Shown: positions 49,218 through 58,071 of the stretch, piece by piece
How positions within the stretch are numbered: the stretch's first letter is position 1
Layout: every line of letters starts with the position of its first letter
Origin: Mycobacterium sp. 1100029.7
Lineage (GTDB): Bacteria > Actinomycetota > Actinomycetes > Mycobacteriales > Mycobacteriaceae
DNA length: 64,000 nt
Direction of reading: 5' to 3'
NCBI RefSeq assembly: GCF_001665235.1
Contig: NZ_LZSC01000082.1
Span: 1 to 64,000, forward strand
Position numbers and translations under genes: made by a program
The notes under the pieces: generated by a model
Databases searched by the model: none
Told to the model about the DNA's origin: nothing
What the model saw: the letters and a program-made list of their open reading frames with translations, nothing else

Positions 49218-50719
49218 CCGAAGATGCCCGACGGAATCACCGGCGCCTTGTCCAGCACCCGCGGATCGACTACCACGTTCAGCGCACCCAGTGCCCCGCC
49301 CTTGAGATCGGCAAGGGAGTCGACGGCGGACAGGAACCGTTGCCGCTCAGCGGTTTCCACGACGTCCTCGGCGAGTTCGGTGAACTTGCGTACATATTGC
49401 TCGCGAGCGAACGGCCGGGCGCCCAGCGGATGGGCATCGGCCACGGCGAGCTCGTCGACGATCACCTCACCGTTCTTCAGTGTCACCTCCGCCCGCGCGC
49501 CAAACGCCTTCTCGGCCGGATCATTCGAGTGATAGCGGCCCGTCCACTCCGGGTCCTCGACGGTGGATATCTTGTGCCACAGTTCGACGGTGTCGGGCCG
49601 GTGCGCCCGCTCGGGGGCGTACGAGCGCTCGTGGTGCCAGCTGCCATCCTGCAGCGCGACGGCGAAGATGTACGGCAGCGAGTGGTCGAGGGTCTCCCGG
49701 GAGGCGTCCGGGTCGAACTTCTGCGGATCGCCCGAACCGGTGCCGATCACATAGTGGGTGTGGTGGCTGGTGTGCAGCACGATCGTGGCGATCTGCTCGA
49801 GATCGCCGATTCGGTCACGGAGCCGGCGTGCCAGGTCGATCGGGGCTTGGCTCTGGTACTCGGCCGAATGCTCCTTGGTGTAGGTGTCCAGGATGGCCCG
49901 TTTGGGTTCGCCGGGCTCCGGCAGCGGCACCTGGTAGGTGCGGTCGGATCCGCCCAGCAGCCAAGCGATCACGCCGTCTTCGCCTTCCCAGATGGGTGCC
50001 GGCGAGGTCTCGCCGCGCATCGCCCGGTCGACGGCCTCGATCGCGATCTTGCCGGCGAACGCCGGTGCGAATGCTTTCCAGCTCGAGATCAACCCCTTGC
50101 GGGACTGGCGCGTCGCGGTGGTCAGGTGCAGTGCCTGCCCGACGGCCTGATAGATGATCTCGGCATCCAGTCGCAGCATCGTCCCGATCCCGGCGGCCAC
50201 CGACGGCCCCAGATGCGCCACGTGGTCAATCTTGAACTCGTGCAGGCAGATTCCCTTGACGAGGTCCACCTGAATCTCGTACGCGGTGGCTATGCCGCGG
50301 ATCAGGTCGGTGCCCCGCACGTCGAGCTGCTGGGCGACGGCGACCAGTGGCGGGATGTTGTCACCGGGGTGCGAATACTCCGCTGCCAGGAACGTGTCGT
50401 GAAAATCGAGTTCGCGCACCGCGACGCCGTTGGCCCACGCCGCCCATTCCGTCGAATAGGTGCCTTGCACGCCGAAGACCCGCGCGCCCCGTTTCACCGG
50501 GTGCGCCAGCGCCTGCGCACGCGCCACCGTGACGGGTCGGCGGATCGCCGAGGCGGCGCTGACCGCGGCGTTGTCGATGATCCTGTTGCGCACCATTTCC
50601 GCGGTGTCAGGCTCCACGGGAACAGGATCGGCGGCGACGTCGGCGATCTTGGCCGCCAGCTGCTCGCCGCGAGGGAAATCGTCGGCGCTACGCCGGGTTC
50701 GAACGTCATGAACGCGCAT
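49214..50719 (-). CDS. prpD: 2-Methylcitrate dehydratase
   Basis: 501 residues from ATG 50719 (MRVHDVRTRRSADDFPRGEQ); a longer reading to 50785 would cover the divergent promoter. MmgE/PrpD family: VRELDFHDTFLAAEYSHPGD with the substrate-site HDTF and HPGDN, AVGQALHLTTATRQSRKG, and AHLGPSVAAGIG. Dehydrates methylcitrate to methylaconitate for conversion to methylisocitrate, without an iron-sulfur cluster. First gene of prpDBC; its start is 110 bases from the divergent prpR. Confidence 0.95.
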   Translation of the reverse strand: MRVHDVRTRRSADDFPRGEQLAAKIADVAADPVPVEPDTAEMVRNRIIDNAAVSAASAIRRPVTVARAQALAHPVKRGARVFGVQGTYSTEWAAWANGVAVRELDFHDTFLAAEYSHPGDNIPPLVAVAQQLDVRGTDLIRGIATAYEIQVDLVKGICLHEFKIDHVAHLGPSVAAGIGTMLRLDAEIIYQAVGQALHLTTATRQSRKGLISSWKAFAPAFAGKIAIEAVDRAMRGETSPAPIWEGEDGVIAWLLGGSDRTYQVPLPEPGEPKRAILDTYTKEHSAEYQSQAPIDLARRLRDRIGDLEQIATIVLHTSHHTHYVIGTGSGDPQKFDPDASRETLDHSLPYIFAVALQDGSWHHERSYAPERAHRPDTVELWHKISTVEDPEWTGRYHSNDPAEKAFGARAEVTLKNGEVIVDELAVADAHPLGARPFAREQYVRKFTELAEDVVETAERQRFLSAVDSLADLKGGALGALNVVVDPRVLDKAPVIPSGIFG

Positions 50720-50829
50720 AAAACGCACAGTACGCAGGCGGTGCAATGGGGTAAATCCCCTAAATAAGCGTAATTTTGTGTCCACGTAGCGTGAATTTTG
50801 CGAATGTTGTGAAAGCCACTGGGAGTACC
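50720..50829. promoter_or_regulatory. Divergent prpD/prpR control region
   Basis: 110 bases shared by both promoters. It contains GGGGTAAATCCCC (a short inverted repeat near 50749-50761) and AATTTTGCGAATGTTGTGAA (near 50794-50813), whose TTTGCGAA core resembles the TTTGCAAA-type sites of RamB/PrpR regulators. PrpR is expected to bind here and to activate prpDBC on propionyl-CoA. Confidence 0.5.
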
Positions 50830-52266
50830 GTGTTGCGGGTGGCGAAGACGTTCGCCGGCGCGCGGTTACGACGGCTACGTGAGGAGCAGGGGCTCACTCA
50901 AGTGGCGCTGGCGCGCGCCCTGGGCCTGTCGACCAGCTACGTGAACCAGCTCGAGAACGACCAGCGTCCGATCACCGTCCCGGTGTTGCTGACGCTTACC
51001 GAGCGCTTCGACCTGCCGACCCAGTACTTCGCGCCGGAGTCCGACGCCCGCCTGGTCGCGGATTTGCGCGAGATTTTCGCCGACGGACCCGCGACCATCG
51101 GACAGATCGAAGAGCTGGTCGCCCGGATGCCGGAGGTCGGCCAGACGCTGGTCAACCTGCAACGCCGTCTGCACGATGCCACCGCCGACCTCGAAGCGCT
51201 GCACAGCCGCGCCAACGTCGACTCGTCCGCGGCGCCCTCGCAGCCGATGCCCTTCGAGGAAGTCCGCGATTTCTTCTACGACCGCAAGAACTACATCGCG
51301 GAGCTGGACGTCGCGGCAGAACAATTGTTCCGCCAAAACCGCTTACACACAGGCGGACTCGACAGCCAACTCGCCGAACTCCTCGGCGACACGCTCGGCG
51401 TCACCGTCGTGATCGACGACGGCGACGTGTTGACTCCCAACGCCAAGCGCCTGTTTCGCGCCGAATCGAAGACGCTGTATCTGGCACGCTGGCTTCATCC
51501 CGGCCAGCGCGCCTTTCAATTGGCCACCCAGATCGCGTTGCTCACCCAGGCCGAGTTGATCGGGGGCATCATCGCCGGCGACGATCGGCTCAGCGACGAT
51601 GCGCGCGGCGTCGCACGCATCGGTCTGGCCAACTACTTCGCCGGCGCACTGCTACTGCCCTACCAACACTTTCTCGAGGCCGCCGAGGGCATGCGCTACG
51701 ACATCGACCGGCTGACAAGACGTTTCGAGGTGGGATTCGAAACCATCTGTCATCGGCTCTCCACGCTGCAACGGCCGGGCGCCCGCGGAGTGCCGTTCAT
51801 CTTCGTCCGAACCGACAGCGCCGGGAACATCTCGAAACGGCAGTCCGCCACGGCATTTCATTTCTCACGCGTGGGGGGCAACTGCCCGCTGTGGGTGGTG
51901 CACCACGCCTTCTCCCGGCCGGGGCAATTTTTGACACAGATCGCCCAGATGCCCGATGGCCGAACGTATTTCTGGATAGCAAGGTCCACGACGAGCGAGC
52001 CCAGCCGCTATCTGGGACCGGACAAAAGTTTCGCGATCGGGTTGGGCTGCGATGTGGCCCATGCCGAGAAGTTGATCTATTCCGTCGGAATCGATTTGAC
52101 CGACGCCGAGGCGATCGTGCCGATCGGCGCCGGCTGCAAGATCTGCGACCGTCCCGCGTGTCCGCAGCGTGCGTTCCCGTATCTGGGACGTCCCGTCCAC
52201 GTCGACCCCCACTCCAGCACCGACCTCCCCTACCCGCCGGCTATCCCCCTGAGCGGAACGAGCTGA
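50830..52266 (+). CDS. prpR: Propionate regulator PrpR (RamB-like)
   Basis: 478 residues from GTG 50830 (GGGAG 4 bases before). N-terminal Xre/HTH_3 domain: FAGARLRRLREEQGLTQVALARALGLSTSYVNQLEN (residues ~7-42 region), then the IrrE/DUF955-like middle part (DVAAEQLFRQNRLHTGGL, LLTQAELIGGIIAGDDRL) and the short-chain-fatty-acyl regulator C-terminal domain with C-x2-C-x4-C (CKICDRPACPQR), able to hold a metal or Fe-S cluster. This is the family of Rv1129c and RamB; senses propionyl-CoA metabolism and controls methylcitrate genes. Confidence 0.92.
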   Translation: MLRVAKTFAGARLRRLREEQGLTQVALARALGLSTSYVNQLENDQRPITVPVLLTLTERFDLPTQYFAPESDARLVADLREIFADGPATIGQIEELVARMPEVGQTLVNLQRRLHDATADLEALHSRANVDSSAAPSQPMPFEEVRDFFYDRKNYIAELDVAAEQLFRQNRLHTGGLDSQLAELLGDTLGVTVVIDDGDVLTPNAKRLFRAESKTLYLARWLHPGQRAFQLATQIALLTQAELIGGIIAGDDRLSDDARGVARIGLANYFAGALLLPYQHFLEAAEGMRYDIDRLTRRFEVGFETICHRLSTLQRPGARGVPFIFVRTDSAGNISKRQSATAFHFSRVGGNCPLWVVHHAFSRPGQFLTQIAQMPDGRTYFWIARSTTSEPSRYLGPDKSFAIGLGCDVAHAEKLIYSVGIDLTDAEAIVPIGAGCKICDRPACPQRAFPYLGRPVHVDPHSSTDLPYPPAIPLSGTS

Positions 52267-52358
52267 ACCGCGAGTGAAATCCACCCGAACCCACTCTCGC
52301 CGTGCCGCGATCGGTGTAGTTTGCTGCTGAGCACCCAACTGCAACTGAGGAGCCGGTC

Positions 52359-53723
52359 GTGGCGGACGTCGATTATTGCGTGGTCGGAGCGGGTTTCGCG
52401 GGCCTGACGGCCGCGCTTCGGTTGAAGCAGGCGGGCCACTCGGTGGCCTTGCTGGAAGCCCGCGACCGGGTCGGTGGGCGCACCTTCACCGTCACCCGCG
52501 ACGACGGTGTGTGGGTCGACCGCGGTGGCGCCTGGATCGGTCCGGGACAAGACCGCGTCTACGCATTGATGAACGAGTTCGGCGTACCGGAGTACAAGCA
52601 GCACAACGACGGCGACGCGATGATGATCATCGGCGGCAAGAAACACCGGTACGGCGGCACCATTCCCTGGACCGTGAGCCCGTGGGCGGTCGCGAACCTG
52701 GGACTCGGGCTGGCCGCGATCGAGAAGATGAGCAAAGAGCTTCCGCGCGAGGCGCCGTGGGAGGCGAAGAAGGCCCAGGAGTGGGACCGGATCAGCATTG
52801 GCGAATGGATCCAGAAGAAGTCCATGTCCAAAGAAGCCGCCGAGATGCTGGACATGGCCTTTGCCGGCCTCTACACCTCGGCGGCCTCGGAGACGTCGTT
52901 GCTGTGGGGGTTACTGCAGACGGCGTCGGCCGGTGGACTCACGTTCGCGATTTCGGGCAAGGGCGGCTCCCAAGACGCCCGCCCGGTCGGTGGCATGGGC
53001 GCCTTGCACCGCCCGATTGTCGCGGAACTCGGTGATACACTGCATCTTTCGCAGCCGGTGCGCCAAATCGCCCAGGACGCCGACGGGGTGACGATCACCG
53101 CGGCCGACTTGACGGTGCGGGCCAGCCGCGTCGTCGTCGCGATTCCCCTGGCGGTCGCCACCTCCATCCACTACGAGCCGATGCTCCCGGTGGACCGAGC
53201 GTTTCTGCATCAGCGCATCCCCAGCGGAGCGGTCATCAAGACCTCGATCTTCTATGACGAGCCGTTCTGGCGCGCCGACGGATTGTCCGGTCAGACAGCC
53301 GCTCCCAACTCCCCGGTCTCGCTGACCATCGACGCCTGCACCAACACCGCGGACCCGGGGATCATGTGCGCGATCACCGAAGGCCCCGCGGCTCGGCGTC
53401 TGACAAAGCTCGACGAGGTCGAGCGCAAAGCGTTGGTCCTCAGCGAACTCGTCGACCGGTTCGGCCCCAAGGCCAAGACACCCGTCGAATTCCACGAACA
53501 GAACTGGACGGTGGACCGCTACTCCGGAGGCGGAATGATCGGTCACGCGCCCACCGGGGTGCTGACCGAATACGGCTACACCCTGCGTGAGCCCTGCGGC
53601 CGGATCCACTGGGCCGGCACCGAGAGTTCGGCCGTCATGTGCGGCTGGATCGACGGAGCGATTCGTTCCGGCGAACGCGCCGCCTCCGAGGTGGTCGCCG
53701 CCGAAACCGCCGCGGTCGCTTAG
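52359..53723 (+). CDS. Flavin amine oxidase (monoamine/putrescine oxidase-like)
   Basis: 454 residues, GTG start with GAGGAG 7 bases before. FAD site: YCVVGAGFAGLTAALRLKQA, LEARDRVGGRT, DRGGAWIGPGQDR, and the C-terminal HWAGTESSAVMCGWIDGAI. This is the monoamine oxidase family; an oxidised amine gives aldehyde, NH3 and H2O2. Cys in AVMCGW could hold covalent FAD as in MAO, but the usual spacing (SGGC) is not present, so binding is probably noncovalent. Not part of the prp pathway; it starts 92 bases after prpR. As I recall, M. tuberculosis lacks it at this point. Confidence 0.88.
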   Translation: MADVDYCVVGAGFAGLTAALRLKQAGHSVALLEARDRVGGRTFTVTRDDGVWVDRGGAWIGPGQDRVYALMNEFGVPEYKQHNDGDAMMIIGGKKHRYGGTIPWTVSPWAVANLGLGLAAIEKMSKELPREAPWEAKKAQEWDRISIGEWIQKKSMSKEAAEMLDMAFAGLYTSAASETSLLWGLLQTASAGGLTFAISGKGGSQDARPVGGMGALHRPIVAELGDTLHLSQPVRQIAQDADGVTITAADLTVRASRVVVAIPLAVATSIHYEPMLPVDRAFLHQRIPSGAVIKTSIFYDEPFWRADGLSGQTAAPNSPVSLTIDACTNTADPGIMCAITEGPAARRLTKLDEVERKALVLSELVDRFGPKAKTPVEFHEQNWTVDRYSGGGMIGHAPTGVLTEYGYTLREPCGRIHWAGTESSAVMCGWIDGAIRSGERAASEVVAAETAAVA

Positions 53724-53811
53724 CACACCAGGTTCAAATCACCTGCGCCACTTTGGTTTCAGTGGTGACATACCCGCCGGCATTGTCGGTGGGTCCCGAT
53801 AGTATTCGAAC

Positions 53812-55173
53812 ATGCGTTCGACGGACCGTGAGCAGATCACCGCGGACTATGACGCGTTGCGCGCCGCCGTCTCGCGTATTCAAGCGCATTCCTACGATGC
53901 CCTGACCACTCCGGAACGCTTTGGGCTGTTGGAGATACTCGAACATCAGTCCCGCAGGCTGCGAGTGCCGGGTCACCAGCTGATCAACCAGATCGATCAC
54001 CAAGCCACCCCTGTCGAAATGGGCGGAAAACTTGCCCACGCCTTGGCAGACCGGCTACACATCAGCCGCGCCGATTCGGCACGACGAGTAGCCGAGGCAA
54101 GTGATCTGGGACCACGCCAAGCGCTGACCGGCGAACCGTTACCGCCACGGCTTCCGGCCACCGCTGCCGCCCAGTGCGACGGTGCTATCGGCGCCGGCCA
54201 CGTCGCGGTAATTCGGCGGTTTCTCGAGCAACTACCACATTGGGTGGACGTCGAAACTCAAGCGCTGGCCGAAAAACAGCTGGCCGACCACGCGACGCAG
54301 TTGCGCCCCGAGCAGGTCCGCAAACTCGCCGACCGGCTCGGCCTTTACCTGAACCCTGACGGCAATTTCACCGACCTCGATCGAGCACGTCGACGCGCAC
54401 TCACCGTGGGCACCCAGGACATCGACGGCATGTCGCGAATCAGCGGCTGGCTGACCCCGGAAGCGCGCGCCGCCCTCGACGCGGTATTGGCGAAATTGGC
54501 CGCCCCCGGCATGTGCAACCCCGACGACCTCACTCCCGTCGTCGAAGGCGCGCCTCCCGAGGAGGCAATCCAACGTGACTCCCGCTCCGTGGGTCAACGC
54601 AACCACGACGGACTCCTCGCCACGCTGCGCGCCATGCTGGCAAGCGGAGATCTCGGCCAGCACAACGGGCTACCGGCGACCATCATCGTCACCACCACGC
54701 TGCAGGAGCTGGAAACCGCCGCCGGCACCGCCCTCACCGGCGGTGGCACCCAGCTGCCCATCAGCGATCTCATCCGGCTCGCCACCCACGCCCACCACTA
54801 TCTGGCGATATTCGACAAGGGGCGCCCGATAGGCCTGTGTCACGCCAGGCGACTAGCCTCAGCCGGACAACGAGTCATGCTCCACGCCAAAGATCGTGGC
54901 TGCTCAGCACCGGGTTGCGACGTTCCCGGCTATCTCTGCGAAGTCCACCACGTCGATGACTACGCCACCTGCCGGGCAACCGACATGGAAAATCTCACCT
55001 TTGTCTGCGGGACGCATCACCGGCTGGTCAAGCCAGGCGGCTGGCGGACGCGCAAACGCGCCAATGGCGACACCGAATGGATCCCGCCACCCCATCTCGA
55101 CCGCGGCCAGCCGCGCACCAACACCTTCCACCACCCGGAGACTTTGCTCAGCGGCGACGAAGAAGATCCGTGA
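53812..55173 (+). CDS. DUF222/HNH endonuclease-domain protein (13E12 family; Rv1128c-like)
   Basis: 453 residues. N-terminal DUF222 region (LADRLHISRADSARRVAEAS, LPHWVDVETQALAEKQLADH), an acidic middle, and a C-terminal HNH nuclease domain with zinc cysteines and histidines: GCSAPGCDVPGYLCEVHHVD, then FVCGTHHRLV. The 13E12 family is multi-copy in mycobacteria and often frames mobile REP13E12 units. Here it is full length, with no flanking repeat or attachment-like sequence noticed. Its stop touches the stop of the convergent DoxX gene. Confidence 0.88.
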   Translation: MRSTDREQITADYDALRAAVSRIQAHSYDALTTPERFGLLEILEHQSRRLRVPGHQLINQIDHQATPVEMGGKLAHALADRLHISRADSARRVAEASDLGPRQALTGEPLPPRLPATAAAQCDGAIGAGHVAVIRRFLEQLPHWVDVETQALAEKQLADHATQLRPEQVRKLADRLGLYLNPDGNFTDLDRARRRALTVGTQDIDGMSRISGWLTPEARAALDAVLAKLAAPGMCNPDDLTPVVEGAPPEEAIQRDSRSVGQRNHDGLLATLRAMLASGDLGQHNGLPATIIVTTTLQELETAAGTALTGGGTQLPISDLIRLATHAHHYLAIFDKGRPIGLCHARRLASAGQRVMLHAKDRGCSAPGCDVPGYLCEVHHVDDYATCRATDMENLTFVCGTHHRLVKPGGWRTRKRANGDTEWIPPPHLDRGQPRTNTFHHPETLLSGDEEDP

Positions 55174-55686
55174 TCAACCGGCTTGCTTGGCCGGCGGCCG
55201 GTAGAAGATCAGCAACAAGCCAAGCGCACCGGCCAGGCCGAGTCCCACCGCGATCAGCAATCCGTTCCAGCCGATCAGCGGGTTGTTGACCCCGAAGATC
55301 ACCCAGTCCAGGCTGAGCCGGCCCGGGCCCAGCGTGGCCACCGCGATCGCGCTGACCGCCAGGACCAGGTTGTACTCCCAGCCCTCCTTGACGATGAAGA
55401 AGCCGTTGGCGCGGTGCACGGTCCAGGCCGCGACCAGCATCAGCGAGACGAACCCGGCGGCCGGGATCGGGGTGAGCAGCCCGACGGCCAGACCCAGCCC
55501 GGCGGCGAGCTCGGTGGTGGCGGCCACCGTGGCGTGGAATTTACCCGGCTTCATCCCAATGCTCTCGAACCAGCGCGCGGTGCCCGGAATGCGGCCGCCG
55601 CCGAAGAACTTGTTGTAGCCGTGTGCGGCCAATGTCACGCCCAGCACCAGCCGCAGGATGAGTAATCCGACGTCATAGGGAGTCAT
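55174..55686 (-). CDS. DoxX-family membrane protein
   Basis: 170 residues from ATG 55686. Four membrane helices (about residues 6-24, 55-75, 80-95, 120-155), with the DoxX landmarks LRLVLGVTLAAHGYNKFFGG and AAGLGLAVGLLTPIPAAGF. DoxX-type proteins are small inner-membrane subunits linked to thiosulfate/quinone or redox stress systems; in mycobacteria a DoxX partner helps superoxide defence. Nothing nearby suggests a partner. It is divergent from the PPDK-like gene. Confidence 0.85.
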   Translation of the reverse strand: MTPYDVGLLILRLVLGVTLAAHGYNKFFGGGRIPGTARWFESIGMKPGKFHATVAATTELAAGLGLAVGLLTPIPAAGFVSLMLVAAWTVHRANGFFIVKEGWEYNLVLAVSAIAVATLGPGRLSLDWVIFGVNNPLIGWNGLLIAVGLGLAGALGLLLIFYRPPAKQAG

Positions 55687-55801
55687 ACGTGCCAACCTAG
55701 ATCATCGGGTGGATCGGACGACAGCACCACTGAGCGGCTGTGTCGACAGATTATGGGAACATAACGGGCGTTCCCGCGTTTGCCGAAAACTAGCTGAACC
55801 C

Positions 55802-55810
55802 AGGAGGGGG
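55802..55810 (+). promoter_or_regulatory. Strong ribosome site without a usable start codon (ppdK)
   Basis: AGGAGGGG before the ppdK reading frame. Nine bases after AGGAGG the in-frame codon is ACG (55817), and no ATG, GTG or TTG occurs in frame until GTG 55895. The GTG at 55810 is out of frame. Either ACG is a mutated or unusual start, or translation begins at 55895 without this site. Confidence 0.5.
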
Positions 55811-55894
55811 TGCACCACGGCTCGTATCGCACGAGGCAACAGCACCCCCGAAAACAGTTCGATCGGGCATGCGGCCACCTCTACCGACCACACC

Positions 55895-57463
55895 GTGGTG
55901 TTGCTGAACGGCGACGCGGACCACCCGCGGGAAATCCTGGGCAACAAGGGCCACGGCATCGAAGTCATGCGCCGGCACCGGCTGCCGGTGCCACCGGCGT
56001 TTTGCCTCACCACCGACGTGGGTCTGCGGTATCTGGCCGAGCCGGCGGCGACGCTGGACGCCATCTGGGACGACGTACTGAGCCGGATCGCATGGCTGGA
56101 GGCCGAGACGTCGCGCACGTTTGGCCGGGGCCCGCGACCATTGCTGGTCAGCGTGCGCTCGGGAGCCACGCTGTCGATGCCGGGCATGATGGACACGATC
56201 TTGAACCTGGGCCTCAACGACGCCGTCGAGCAGGCGCTGGCGGCAGCGACGTCCGAGAAGTTCGCCGCAGACACCCGATTGCGGTTCACCGAGATGTATC
56301 AGCGCATCGTCGGCGATTCGCACCCTGTTCCGGACGACCCACATGCGCAGCTGCGGTCGGGCATCCAGGCGGTGTTCGCATCGTGGAATTCACCCCGCGC
56401 GGTGGCATACCGCGACCACTACGGCCTCGACGACCGCGGCGGCACCGCGGTGGTCGTGCAGGCCATGGTGTTCGGCAACCTGGGTCCTAATTCCGGTGCC
56501 GGAGCGTTCTTTTCGCGCAACCCCATCACCGGCGCCAACGAGCCGTTCGGGGAATGGCTACCCGGCGGCCAGGGCGACGACGTGGTGTCGGGATTGGTCG
56601 ACGTCGAACCGATCACCGCGCTGCGCGACGAGCAGCCCGCCGTCTACGACGAGCTGATGGATGCGGCCCGCACTTTGGAGCGGCTCGGGTCCGACGTGCA
56701 GGAGATCGAGTTCACCGTCGAAAAGGGCAAACTCTGGCTGCTGCAGACGCGTTCGGCCGAGCGATCCGCACAGGCCGCGGTACGGCTGGCGCTGCAATTG
56801 CAGCACGAGGGGCTCATCGAACCGGCCGAAACACTGCGCCGGGTCACCCCGGCGCATGTCGAGGCTTTGCTGCGGCCCGCGTTACAACCCGAAATACGCT
56901 TAGCAGCACCACTTTTGGCGCAGGGCCTACCGGCCTGCCCGGGGGTGGTGTCCGGCAAGGCCTACACCCAGGTGGACGAGGCGCTGGACGCCGCCGATCG
57001 CGGCGAGCAGGTCATCCTGGTGCGCGACCACACCCGGCCCGAAGACGTGATGGGCATGCTGGCCGCTCAGGGCATCGTCACCGAGGTGGGCGGGGCCGCC
57101 AGTCACGCGGCCGTGGTCAGCCGTGAACTCGGCCGCGTCGCGGTGGTGGGCTGTGGCCACGGCGTCGCCGCGACCCTGGCGGGAAAGCACATCACCGTCG
57201 ACGGCTATGCGGGGGAAGTCCGTGAAGGCGACCTCGCCCCTTCCTCGTGGTCGGAGAACGACACCCCGGAGCTTCGCGAACTCACCGATCTCGCAAGGCA
57301 ATTGAGCCCATTGCGGGCTCACACCACCGGCGAACACCCGCCGCTCGACGACACGTCCGACAAGGCGGTACGCGCCGCACTGGACAGCGGGCATACCGAC
57401 GTGCTGTCGGACTCCCCCTTGATCGTCATGCTGGCCGCGTTGCGACTGACGGCGCGGCAGTGA
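55895..57463 (+). CDS. ppdK: Pyruvate, phosphate dikinase-like protein, short form (Rv1127c-like)
   Basis: 522 residues from GTG 55895; the start is uncertain, see the ribosome site at 55802. It holds the ATP-grasp domain (GNKGHGIEVMRRHRLPVPPAF, VSVRSGATLSMPGMMDTILN, GTAVVVQAMVFGN, EIEFTVEKGKLWLLQTR) and the phosphohistidine domain (GGAASHAAVVSRELGRVAVV with the carrier His), but ends before the PEP/pyruvate barrel domain. A complete PPDK is ~870 residues, so this is the truncated mycobacterial form; it could only pass phosphate from ATP to the swivelling His and needs a partner or another acceptor. Coupled to the next gene by GTGA. Confidence 0.85.
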   Translation: MVLLNGDADHPREILGNKGHGIEVMRRHRLPVPPAFCLTTDVGLRYLAEPAATLDAIWDDVLSRIAWLEAETSRTFGRGPRPLLVSVRSGATLSMPGMMDTILNLGLNDAVEQALAAATSEKFAADTRLRFTEMYQRIVGDSHPVPDDPHAQLRSGIQAVFASWNSPRAVAYRDHYGLDDRGGTAVVVQAMVFGNLGPNSGAGAFFSRNPITGANEPFGEWLPGGQGDDVVSGLVDVEPITALRDEQPAVYDELMDAARTLERLGSDVQEIEFTVEKGKLWLLQTRSAERSAQAAVRLALQLQHEGLIEPAETLRRVTPAHVEALLRPALQPEIRLAAPLLAQGLPACPGVVSGKAYTQVDEALDAADRGEQVILVRDHTRPEDVMGMLAAQGIVTEVGGAASHAAVVSRELGRVAVVGCGHGVAATLAGKHITVDGYAGEVREGDLAPSSWSENDTPELRELTDLARQLSPLRAHTTGEHPPLDDTSDKAVRAALDSGHTDVLSDSPLIVMLAALRLTARQ

Positions 57464-58065
57464 CGGAATTGGCGGTGCTGCAGGCGGTTCGGCTCAAGGG
57501 CCGGGTCTCGCCGGCCGACCTCGCCGTTACCCTGGCAGCGGACGTCGAGGCCCGCACCGAGCAGCTGGCCCAGGAGGGACTGTTGATCGGCGGCGCAACG
57601 TTGCGCATCAGCCCCGCGGGCCGCGAGCGCCTGACGGCATTGCTCGCCGCCGAGCGCGACGGCGTCGACCGGGCCGCAATCACCGCGATCTACGACGACT
57701 TCGCAGACGTCAACACCGAATTCAAGGCATTGGTCACCGACTGGCAACTCAAAGGTGGCCCGGCGGGCCAACCCAACACCCACGACGACGCCGACTACGA
57801 CGCGGCGGTGTTGGCCCGTCTCGACGCGGTGCACGCCAGGGTGCTGCCGATCATCGCGGCGGCGGCGGCCGAGCTGCCCCGGTTGAGCGCTTACTCGACG
57901 AAACTGGATGCCGCGCTGCGCAAGGTCAAGGCCGGGGACAGCGCCTGGCTGACCCGCCCGCTGGTCGACTCCTACCACACGGTGTGGTTCGAATGGCACG
58001 AGGAGCTGATCGGTGCCGCCGGGCTCACCCGCGAGGAAGCCGCCAGATCCGGTGACGCGCAATAA
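57460..58065 (+). CDS. Conserved hypothetical partner of PPDK (Rv1126c-like)
   Basis: 201 residues from the GTG overlapping the ppdK stop. N-terminal winged-helix-like part (LQAVRLKGRVSPADLAVTLA, LLIGGATLRISPAGRERLTA), then a helical domain (AIYDDFADVNTEFKALVTDW, VLARLDAVHARVLPIIAAAA) ending WFEWHEELIGAAGLTREEAA. No enzyme motif. The coupling to the short PPDK suggests the two proteins act together, perhaps with this one controlling or accepting phosphate; unproven. Convergent with the acyltransferase-like gene, 6 bases apart. Confidence 0.78.
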   Translation: MTELAVLQAVRLKGRVSPADLAVTLAADVEARTEQLAQEGLLIGGATLRISPAGRERLTALLAAERDGVDRAAITAIYDDFADVNTEFKALVTDWQLKGGPAGQPNTHDDADYDAAVLARLDAVHARVLPIIAAAAAELPRLSAYSTKLDAALRKVKAGDSAWLTRPLVDSYHTVWFEWHEELIGAAGLTREEAARSGDAQ

Positions 58066-58071
58066 TTCTCG

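Noticed and set aside
53812..55173. REP13E12 mobile element
   Set aside because: The HNH/DUF222 gene is present, but no flanking repeats or second copy were found, so only the gene is called.
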